Below are positions 1 through 5,352 of a stretch of 5,572 bases of DNA, in pieces. The stretch is from Woeseiaceae bacterium. GTDB lineage: Bacteria; Pseudomonadota; Gammaproteobacteria; Steroidobacterales; Woeseiaceae. The translations under genes were made by a program, and so were the position numbers. The stretch is from contig WTCH01000378.1 of assembly GCA_013138675.1 (NCBI GenBank), forward strand, positions 1-5,572, written 5' to 3'. Each line of letters starts with the position of its first letter. The stretch's first letter is position 1. The notes below the pieces were generated by a model. It saw only the letters and a program-made list of their open reading frames with translations, was not told the DNA's origin and ran no database searches.

Positions 1-1
1 C

Positions 2-85
2 CACACCTTTTCAGCCACTAAAGACGAGCATGACGCTGCCGTCGCAGAATACCTGCAGCGACTGCGGCAGCAACGCAATCAATGA
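2..85 (+). CDS. mltG: MltG-type endolytic murein transglycosylase, C-terminal end (partial)
   Basis: Only the last 27 codons lie in the window; the gene enters from the left edge and ends at TGA 83-85. The visible peptide begins HTFSATKDEHDAAVAEYLQR and ends in a basic, glutamine-rich tail. The H-x-FS-x-T-x-x-EH-x-x-AV pattern is the usual end of MltG (YceG), an inner-membrane lytic transglycosylase that cleaves nascent peptidoglycan and helps set glycan strand length. The catalytic region is outside the window. Its stop codon overlaps the tmk start (ATGA), and mltG-tmk-holB is the known order in gammaproteobacteria, which supports the call. The evidence is a short conserved tail plus synteny, so the family is likely but domain integrity cannot be judged. 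Confidence 0.85.
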   Translation, partial: HTFSATKDEHDAAVAEYLQRLRQQRNQ

Positions 86-729
86 GCGATATGGAAAACG
101 CTAAATTCATTACAGTCGAAGGTATCGAGGGCGTCGGCAAGTCGACGAACATGCGACACCTGGTCAACGCCATAGAAAATGCGGGTCACACAGTACTGAC
201 GACCCGGGAGCCGGGCGGTACCCCGATGGCGGAGCGCATTCGCGAGCTTGTCGCCGAGCACGGCGATGAGCCAATGCCCGACGTCGCTGAGCTGCTTCTC
301 GTCTTCGCATCTCGCGCTTTGCACGTCAATAACGTCATTCGACCTGCGTTGGCAGCAGGGACCTGGGTAGTCTGTGACCGTTTTACTGACTCAAGTCGTG
401 CCTACCAGGGTGGAGGCCGTGGTTTGCCACTTGAAAACATCGATCGATTGGCCGAGTGGGTTCACGGTGACCTGGTGCCTGACCTTACGATTCTGCTCGA
501 TGCTCCCGTCGAAACAGGCATGGAGCGGGCAGGGCGGCGTAGCGACCCCGATCGATTCGAATCCGAGCAGAGCGACTTTTTTCAACGCGTTCGGGCGACC
601 TATCTGAAAATTGCGGCGGAACATCCGGAGCGATTTGTCGTCGTCGATGCGGCCCGTAGTCTCGACGACGTGCAGAATAAGATTGAGGACATAGCGGCAG
701 CATTGCTTGGCCATCCACTTAATCAGTAA
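82..729 (+). CDS. tmk: Thymidylate kinase (dTMP kinase)
   Basis: The product (215 aa, the usual length) phosphorylates dTMP to dTDP with ATP in the cytosol, the last specific step towards dTTP. The P-loop is GIEGVGKST (residues 14-22), followed by the TREPGGT substrate motif (41-47), the DRF motif with SSRAYQGGGRG (99-114) and an arginine-rich LID, RAGRRSDPDRFE (149-160). No arginine sits inside the P-loop while the LID carries several, which is the bacterial (E. coli) type II arrangement known for this family. The ATG at 82 overlaps the mltG stop (ATGA), suggesting translational coupling; a second in-frame ATG at 91 is equally plausible because neither has a strong Shine-Dalgarno. All key motifs are intact. 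Confidence 0.97.
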   Translation: MSDMENAKFITVEGIEGVGKSTNMRHLVNAIENAGHTVLTTREPGGTPMAERIRELVAEHGDEPMPDVAELLLVFASRALHVNNVIRPALAAGTWVVCDRFTDSSRAYQGGGRGLPLENIDRLAEWVHGDLVPDLTILLDAPVETGMERAGRRSDPDRFESEQSDFFQRVRATYLKIAAEHPERFVVVDAARSLDDVQNKIEDIAAALLGHPLNQ

Positions 730-755
730 ATACTTTAAGAATTAGTCATAACCTA

Positions 756-1703
756 TTGAATACACTTACGTTAAACTGGCTAAAGACCTTCACAAAGTCC
801 TGGCGAGACTACGAGGACCACGGTCGCATACCGCATGCGGTACTCCTGACGGGTCCGGCGGGGGTTGGCAAGCGCGCCGCCGCCAGATGGATGGCCGCGC
901 GCAGGCTGGCCGTTGATATCGAGTCCGCACTTCCTGTGTACCCGGTTGACCCTCTTGAACACGCCGACTTGCATTGGGTGGCGCCGCTTGAGGACAAGGA
1001 AGCCATCGGCATCGAACAAATTCGGGGGCTCGTCAGCGAGTTCAGCCTGACCAGCTACAAAGGGGTCGGCAAGGTAGCCGTCATCGAGCCGGCGAATGCG
1101 ATGACCAATAACGCCGCGAACAGCCTCCTGAAGACCCTTGAGGAGCCGTCCGGCAACGCATTACTGATTTTGATAGCGGACCGTGCGGGGCGGCTGCCCG
1201 CAACAATTTTCAGCCGTTGCCAGCGCCTCGACATCGCCTTACCCGGCGAGACCGAGGGCCTGGCGTGGTTGGACCAGCTGCAACCCGGGACAAGTTGGGG
1301 AGAAGCGCTCAGGCTGGCTGGCAATGCGCCACTGGCGGCCATTGCCGCGATCGAACAACTCGATACCCATGCTGCGATGCGCAAAGACTTTGCTGGTGTC
1401 GCGAAAGGTATTATTTCACCGCTTGAAGTTGCTGCGCGCTGGACCAAGCTCGAGGCGCCATTTGTGCTCGATTGGCTCGCGCGACAAGTCCAACAGGCCA
1501 TTTTGACGGTCGCAGGGGGCCCTCAGGCCTCGGCTGGGGCGGCAATTGATGAATCTGTGCTCAGGCACGTGGACAGGCGAAATCTGTTCTGCTATCTAGA
1601 CATAATCAACCGGCTGCGTGGGCAGCCGAAGGGTTCCTACAACGTCCAATTGACGCTTGAGAGCCTACTGATCGACTGGGCCGAGGGCCTTGCACAGAGG
1701 TAA
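756..1703 (+). CDS. holB: DNA polymerase III delta' subunit (clamp loader)
   Basis: Delta' is the stator subunit of the clamp loader that places the beta clamp on primed DNA. The product is 315 aa, slightly shorter than the 334 aa of E. coli. Visible features are RIPHAVLLTGPAGVGK (24-39), the conserved ANSLLKTLEEP block (121-131), the sensor/arginine-finger-like LPATIFSRCQRL (147-158) and a C-terminal collar ending NVQLTLESLLIDW, typical of HolB. The P-loop reads GKR rather than GK[ST], in keeping with delta' not being an active ATPase. The zinc-module cysteines expected after the P-loop are absent (residues 49-75 contain no Cys). The only standard start codon in this open frame is TTG at 756; it has no clear Shine-Dalgarno, with just TAAGA about 15 nt upstream, so the start is uncertain. 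Position between tmk and pilZ supports the identification. Confidence 0.93.
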   Translation: MNTLTLNWLKTFTKSWRDYEDHGRIPHAVLLTGPAGVGKRAAARWMAARRLAVDIESALPVYPVDPLEHADLHWVAPLEDKEAIGIEQIRGLVSEFSLTSYKGVGKVAVIEPANAMTNNAANSLLKTLEEPSGNALLILIADRAGRLPATIFSRCQRLDIALPGETEGLAWLDQLQPGTSWGEALRLAGNAPLAAIAAIEQLDTHAAMRKDFAGVAKGIISPLEVAARWTKLEAPFVLDWLARQVQQAILTVAGGPQASAGAAIDESVLRHVDRRNLFCYLDIINRLRGQPKGSYNVQLTLESLLIDWAEGLAQR

Positions 1704-1709
1704 GACTGT

Positions 1710-2048
1710 ATGAGCAAACCGGGGCTATTGACGCTGACGATCAAGGACAAGAGTGCCTTGTATCTGGCGTACATGCCGTACGTGATAAACGGCGGCCTGT
1801 TTATTCCGACCAACAGTTCTTATCGCCTCGGTGACGAGGTCTTCATGCTGCTCAATCTAATGGGTGAGGATGAGAAGATCCCGGTAGCAGGCACCGTGAT
1901 CTGGATGACGCCAAAAGGCGCGCAGGGCAAGCGCACAGCCGGCATTGGTGTGCAATTTAGCGACCAGGACCAGGGCAATACGCAGAAGAAAATTGAAAAC
2001 TACCTGGCAGGCGCATTGGGCGGAGATAAGCCCACCCACACGATGTAA
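1710..2048 (+). CDS. pilZ: Type IV pilus PilZ protein (non-canonical PilZ domain)
   Basis: A 112-aa single-domain cytosolic protein that strongly resembles Pseudomonas PilZ: LTIKDKSALYLAYMP (8-22), NGGLFIPTNSSYRLGDEVF (27-45), KIPVAGTVIWMTPKGAQG (56-73), GIGVQF (78-83) and the tail IENYLAGALGGDKPTHTM (95-112). In Pseudomonas and Xanthomonas this PilZ is required for type IV pilus assembly; the Xanthomonas protein binds the PilB ATPase and FimX. It lacks the RxxxR and [DN]xSxxG c-di-GMP-binding motifs of ordinary PilZ domains, with NGG at the second site, so direct c-di-GMP binding is unlikely (inference from the family). The ATG at 1710 has AGAGG at 1696-1700, nine bases upstream and inside the end of holB, and begins 6 bp after the holB stop. 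It is the last gene of the operon before the hairpin repeats. Confidence 0.95.
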   Translation: MSKPGLLTLTIKDKSALYLAYMPYVINGGLFIPTNSSYRLGDEVFMLLNLMGEDEKIPVAGTVIWMTPKGAQGKRTAGIGVQFSDQDQGNTQKKIENYLAGALGGDKPTHTM

Positions 2049-2113
2049 GCAGCCTGACGGCTGCTATTCGTGACCAGCCTGGCGGCTGTTATTCGTGACC
2101 AGCCTGGCGGCTG
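2049..2113. terminator. Three tandem short hairpins, candidate bidirectional terminator
   Basis: Each repeat copy holds an inverted repeat with a 4-nt loop. The first is GCAGCC-TGAC-GGCTGC (2049-2064, 6-bp stem). The second and third are CAGCC-TGGC-GGCTG (2075-2088 and 2100-2113, 5-bp stems). On the + strand the stems are followed by CTATT or TTATT, only a weak U-tract, so this is not a textbook intrinsic terminator. The position one base after the pilZ stop and overlapping the stop of the convergent gene makes a shared transcription end or mRNA 3'-end stabiliser the most likely role. This is inference from position and dyad symmetry. Confidence 0.5.
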
Positions 2114-2119
2114 TTATTC
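2051..2119. repeat. 25-bp tandem repeat, about 2.8 copies, between convergent genes
   Basis: Copies lie at 2051-2075, 2076-2100 and 2101-2119 (the last is 19 bp). Copies 1 and 2 differ at only two positions (A/G at 2057 versus 2082, C/T at 2064 versus 2089); copy 3 matches copy 2 exactly over its 19 bases. Each unit begins AGCCTGRCGGCTG and continues YTATTC, with GTGACC completing the full copies. The third copy contains the stop codon (2114-2116) of the opposing rhodanese gene, so the array probably arose by duplication of the 3' end of that gene plus its terminator-like hairpin. No flanking coding signal is seen. Confidence 0.9.
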
Positions 2120-3154
2120 CTTGTTGACTCCACCACTCAGAACGTAGGCCTGGTAGCCGCGTTCATTGAGGATGTAGGCGCCCGCAGAACTGCGACGGCC
2201 CGTGTCACAACACACAACGTACTTCTTGTCGTGATCCAGCGTGCTGATCTTCAGGCGCATGAAATACAGTGGAATATTGATTGCACCATCGTGATGGTGA
2301 TTTTCAAACTCGCTCGGCAAGCGCACGTCGAGCCACTGGCCACCACCCTGGATAATCTGCTGGGCCTGGTCGGTGTCCACCCAATCCAGCATCGGCTCAT
2401 TCAGGAGCGTCTTGAAGTCATCCTTGCCAAGACGCATGACGGAGCCTTCAGCCGACATCGTGACCGTCGCATTGCGTTTCGCGTCCGAAATCAGTGCTTC
2501 TTCACCGAAGGTGTCACCGACTTGCAGCTCCGCAAGCTTGATGCCTTCCTTCGACAACGGCGTTTCGCGCGTTACGACGGCTGCACCGCGAGTAAGAACG
2601 TAAAAGTAGTCACCTTCTGAGCCTTGCTTGAGAATGACATCGCCGGACTTGTAATTGATCTGCTGCATGCGCATGAAGATCGCCTGGATGTTGGCCGGCG
2701 GAATCTTGTGAAACGCCTTGGTCTGCAACAACATCGTCATCCAGTCATCGCCGCTATCGTCCGACTTGCCCTGCAATTCGGAAACCTCGTACGTACCCGT
2801 CTGGTCCCACGTGAGCATGACATCTAGCAGGTCACTGTCTATCGAAATGAACTTGACGCGATCCCGCGCTCGTGCGGAAACGCGACGCGGGAATACGGGC
2901 GCCACAGGATTTTTAGCGGGGTCAGTTCCACCATGAATCGTTTCGACGACCTTGCCCTGGTCAATGAGTTCGAGGATCCCCGACGCGACATAGAATGTGC
3001 GTTTTTCCGTATCGCCCTCCTTGAACAGGATTTGCCCGGGCGATAATTCACGCAGCTGAACCTTGCGAGCGAGCGCTGCAAGATTGTCGCGCTTCAGGCC
3101 ATCAAGTGGCGAAAAGCCCTTGAGCAGGTCTACATTTAGCTGCTCAGTCGACAT
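2114..3154 (-). CDS. Tandem cyclic-nucleotide-binding domain protein with C-terminal rhodanese domain
   Basis: A 346-aa soluble protein with no signal peptide, membrane segment or DNA-binding helix-turn-helix. Domain 1 (about 10-115) is cNMP-binding-like, with SPGQILFKEGD (38-48), but its phosphate-binding cassette is degenerate. Domain 2 (about 140-250) is well formed: KSGDVILKQGSEGDYFYVL (169-187) and the cassette FGEEALISDAKRNATV (216-231), with Glu218 and Arg227 as in cAMP/cGMP binders. The rhodanese domain (about 255-345) has WLDVRLPSEF (274-283), GAINIPL (290-296) and the active loop CDTGRRS with catalytic-type Cys316. It presumably couples nucleotide or redox sensing to sulfur transfer or protein interaction; the ligand and substrate are unknown. 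I recall this three-domain arrangement from other gammaproteobacteria, without an assigned role. The ATG start at 3154 has AGGA six bases upstream. It converges on pilZ, with the stops 65 bp apart. Confidence 0.9.
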   Translation of the reverse strand: MSTEQLNVDLLKGFSPLDGLKRDNLAALARKVQLRELSPGQILFKEGDTEKRTFYVASGILELIDQGKVVETIHGGTDPAKNPVAPVFPRRVSARARDRVKFISIDSDLLDVMLTWDQTGTYEVSELQGKSDDSGDDWMTMLLQTKAFHKIPPANIQAIFMRMQQINYKSGDVILKQGSEGDYFYVLTRGAAVVTRETPLSKEGIKLAELQVGDTFGEEALISDAKRNATVTMSAEGSVMRLGKDDFKTLLNEPMLDWVDTDQAQQIIQGGGQWLDVRLPSEFENHHHDGAINIPLYFMRLKISTLDHDKKYVVCCDTGRRSSAGAYILNERGYQAYVLSGGVNKE

Positions 3155-3167
3155 ACGTGGTCCTGTA

Positions 3168-3253
3168 TTGCTTGGTGTTATTGATTTTCGTCATTCCTTG
3201 GTGCACGGAAATTCGACTTAAATTTCCTAGCTGCACGGTATTCTACCTTTAAT
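3168..3253. repeat. Imperfect direct repeats, 30-bp period, with a weaker third copy
   Basis: TTCCTTGGTGCACGG (3194-3208) and TTCCTAGCTGCACGG (3224-3238) match at 13 of 15 bases and are exactly 30 bp apart. Similarity continues weakly to the AAT ending each 30-bp unit (3194-3223 and 3224-3253; 21 of 30 identical without gaps). A third partial copy, TTGCTTGGTG (3168-3177), matches nine of ten bases of the first copy 26 bp away. This looks like an old tandem duplication or a set of iterated binding sites upstream of the rhodanese gene. Confidence 0.55.
3207..3227. promoter_or_regulatory. Perfect 7-7-7 inverted repeat, candidate operator
   Basis: GGAAATT (3207-3213), a 7-bp spacer and AATTTCC (3221-3227) form a perfect dyad centred at 3217, ending 53 bp upstream of the rhodanese gene ATG. 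The spacing fits a dimeric regulator site or a weak RNA hairpin with a 7-nt loop. It overlaps both copies of the local direct repeat. Binding by any named regulator is not supported; it does not resemble the CRP consensus. Confidence 0.4.
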
Positions 3254-3333
3254 TCAACGACTTCCGGTACTGCCGATAGCGCGCATCGTGAAGCGGCGCA
3301 CAGTTTGATCGCCATTTGAGAGTGCCGTGCCCA

Positions 3334-5352
3334 TCAAAGTGCAGACCAACCCGGGTGTGGCGAGAATCGGCCGCCATGGCTGGCTGCCAGAGCCTCGAGA
3401 CGCGATGTGACCTCATCGAGACCACGCTGACGCGCATAGTTTAGCGGCCCCCCTCTGAAAGGTGCAAAGCCGGTGCCGAATATGACGCCGGCATCCAGCA
3501 GTTCCGGATCGGTAACGACGCCGTCAGACAAGCACGAGACGGCCTCATTGACCATGGCAAGCACGAGCCTGTCTTCGATGTCAGACGGCACGCTGGATGG
3601 GTCTTTGGGCGGTTTGACCGCTTTTCCGTCGACCCACGAATAGAAGCCCTGGCCCGATTTTCGACCCAGCTGTCCGGCATCCACCATGCCCGTCAACCTC
3701 TCAGGCACCGGGCCATCCATTTTCGAGCCCAGGACCTTTGAAACGTGCAGCACGACGTCCAGTCCAACGCTGTCGACGAGTTCCACGGGGCCAATCGGCA
3801 TGCCGAATGCAACCGCGGCTTCGTCGATACTCGCCAACGCCACGCCTTCCTGCACGAGGTGCATCGCTTCGGTCATGTACGGGGCGAGAATACGGTTTAC
3901 AACAAACCCGGGTGAACTCTTGCACTCGAGCGGGGATTTGCCGATGCCTTTGACAAATGCAAAGCCGATATTGAGCGCATCCTGCGATGTATCTGCGCAC
4001 CGAACAATTTCCACCAATGGCATCACGGCAACGGGATTGAAGAAGTGAATGCCGATAAAGTTCTGCGGATCCTTGAGATTCGTGCGCAACTCTTCAAGGC
4101 GGATACTCGATGTATTGGTCGCAAGAATGGCGCCGGCCTTCATTGTCTCCTCGACAACTTTGTAGAGCGCCTGCTTCGCCTCGAGGTTCTCGTAGATTGC
4201 CTCGATGACCAGGTCCGCATCTGCAACGCCATCACCGTTGACGTCCGACCGCAGACGCGCACTGGTCGCCTGTCGCTCGTCATCGTCTCGAATACGTTTC
4301 TTGAACAGCTTCTGCGCACGTTCCATGGCAGGGTCGATGTACTTCTGCTCGCGATCCTGCAGTGTCACATCAAGCCCACGCAGTGCACACAAGGCTGCGA
4401 TATCACCGCCCATTACGCCAGCACCGATTACGTGTACGCGCGACACCCTTGTAGAGGGTTTGTTGCCCTGTCCCTTGAGTTTGTTCTGCAGGAAGAACAC
4501 ACGCACAAGATTGCGCGACGTTGACGTGCACATCAGATCCGCAAAAGACCTGGCCTCGGCTTCATATCCTGTCCTGCGCGATGCGCCATAGCGTGCCCAC
4601 AAATCGATCATTGCGTACGGAGCAGGGTAGTGTTCCCGGCGCGCCCTGGAAGCAACCTGCTTGATCAGCGTCGGTTTTATGAACGGACGAATGAACGGCA
4701 GATTCAAAATGCGCTCGACCAACGGCGGTTGGCTCTTCGGTGGCTTTGCCGCAATCATGTCTATCGCAGCCTGGCGCCAGTCGTCTTCGCCGACAATGCG
4801 GTCAACCAGGCCAATACGTCGACCCTTTTCCGCGGTCACGGGGTTGCCGGTCAGCATCAGCTGCATTCCCGGGCGGACACCGCAAATCTGAACAGTCCGC
4901 ACGGTCCCACCGAAACCGGGGTGTAATCCAAGCTTCACTTCCGGAAGTCCAAGAATCTTCTTTTTGCCGGGCAGTGCAACGCGGTAGTCGAAAGCCATGA
5001 CGAGCTCGAGCCCACCGCCCATAGCGAAACCGTTGACCACTGCGACGGTCGGGCAGTCAAGCGACTCTATCTTGTCGAAAATCTGCTGACCCAGCCGTGT
5101 GACTTCGTAAGCCACCTCCGGCGTGTCCACGGATGTGAACTCATTGATGTCAGCACCCATGACGAAGCCGTTTTTCTTCCCTGAATAAATGACGAATCCA
5201 CGCGGGACCGATGCATGCAGCGAGTCCACAATAGAATTCAGCTCCGTCATCACTTCAGTCGACAATACGTTGGCGCTTGAGTCCGCCTTGTCGATGCATA
5301 GCCACGCGATGCCGTCGGCATCCAGTTCCAATGAAAAGTGCTGTAAGTCCAC
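3334..5352 (-). CDS. Bifunctional enoyl-CoA hydratase / 3-hydroxyacyl-CoA dehydrogenase (FadB/FadJ type)
   Basis: A 672-aa cytosolic enzyme catalysing the hydration and NAD-dependent oxidation steps of fatty acid beta-oxidation. The N-terminal crotonase domain (about 1-190) has MGADINEF (65-72), GGGLELVMAFDYR (112-124) with Glu116, and GLPEVKLGLHPGFGG (135-149) with Glu138, matching the two catalytic glutamates of FadB. The NAD-binding Rossmann motif is VIGAGVMGGDIA (308-319). The dehydrogenase site has NTSS (413-416), HFFNP with His436, Glu448 twelve residues later, and PGFVVNR with Asn486. Two C-terminal HAD helical domains follow (LGRKSGQGFYSW, 562-573; FGTGFAPFRGGP, 625-636), ending HPGWSAL. 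It is shorter than E. coli FadB (729) or FadJ (714), and FadB versus FadJ cannot be settled. No thiolase partner is adjacent. The GTG start at 5352 overlaps the upstream EEP gene stop by one base. Confidence 0.95.
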   Translation of the reverse strand: MDLQHFSLELDADGIAWLCIDKADSSANVLSTEVMTELNSIVDSLHASVPRGFVIYSGKKNGFVMGADINEFTSVDTPEVAYEVTRLGQQIFDKIESLDCPTVAVVNGFAMGGGLELVMAFDYRVALPGKKKILGLPEVKLGLHPGFGGTVRTVQICGVRPGMQLMLTGNPVTAEKGRRIGLVDRIVGEDDWRQAAIDMIAAKPPKSQPPLVERILNLPFIRPFIKPTLIKQVASRARREHYPAPYAMIDLWARYGASRRTGYEAEARSFADLMCTSTSRNLVRVFFLQNKLKGQGNKPSTRVSRVHVIGAGVMGGDIAALCALRGLDVTLQDREQKYIDPAMERAQKLFKKRIRDDDERQATSARLRSDVNGDGVADADLVIEAIYENLEAKQALYKVVEETMKAGAILATNTSSIRLEELRTNLKDPQNFIGIHFFNPVAVMPLVEIVRCADTSQDALNIGFAFVKGIGKSPLECKSSPGFVVNRILAPYMTEAMHLVQEGVALASIDEAAVAFGMPIGPVELVDSVGLDVVLHVSKVLGSKMDGPVPERLTGMVDAGQLGRKSGQGFYSWVDGKAVKPPKDPSSVPSDIEDRLVLAMVNEAVSCLSDGVVTDPELLDAGVIFGTGFAPFRGGPLNYARQRGLDEVTSRLEALAASHGGRFSPHPGWSAL

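Larger units (their letters stand above)
3155..3333 (-). promoter_or_regulatory. Upstream region of the cNMP-rhodanese gene
   Basis: A 179-bp region between the fad gene stop and the rhodanese gene start, AT-rich in its rhodanese-proximal half. It contains the Shine-Dalgarno AGGA (complement of 3161-3164), a perfect dyad and imperfect direct repeats listed separately. The gap suggests the rhodanese gene has its own promoter rather than depending only on read-through from the fad gene. A TAGAAT hexamer on the - strand (complement of 3240-3245) could be a -10 element, but I see no good -35 at 16-18 bp, so no promoter is placed. No convincing intrinsic terminator follows the fad gene. Confidence 0.45.

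Noticed and set aside
730..755. Internal promoter for holB in the AT-rich tmk-holB gap
   Set aside because: The gap is only 26 bp and no convincing -35/-10 pair could be found; AT richness alone is not enough.
1055..1501. 148-aa open frame on the - strand opposite holB
   Set aside because: Antisense to conserved HolB blocks, with a low-complexity Ser/Ala-rich product; a shadow frame.
2051..2119. Possible CRISPR array or REP element
   Set aside because: The 25-bp units are directly adjacent with no spacers and there are no cas genes; dispersal in the genome, needed for a REP call, cannot be seen here.
3178..3315. 45-codon open frame on the - strand between the fad and rhodanese genes (ATG at 3315, TAA at 3178-3180)
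   Set aside because: No Shine-Dalgarno, no recognisable product, and its weak internal repeat simply reflects the 30-bp DNA duplication. It is in frame with the fad stop, but the fad protein already ends in a complete family-like tail, so a stop read-through extension is not supported.
3155..3333. CRP-type operator or sigma-70 promoter for the rhodanese gene
   Set aside because: No TGTGA-N6-TCACA-like site is present, and the possible -10 (complement of 3240-3245) has no acceptable -35 at standard spacing.
3249..3437. 62-aa open frame on the - strand spanning the end of the fad gene
   Set aside because: Starts inside fad in another frame and has no start signal or domain; a shadow frame.
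4045..4524. 159-aa open frame on the + strand opposite the fad gene
   Set aside because: It lies fully antisense to strongly conserved FadB/FadJ coding sequence and shows no recognisable domain; a shadow frame.
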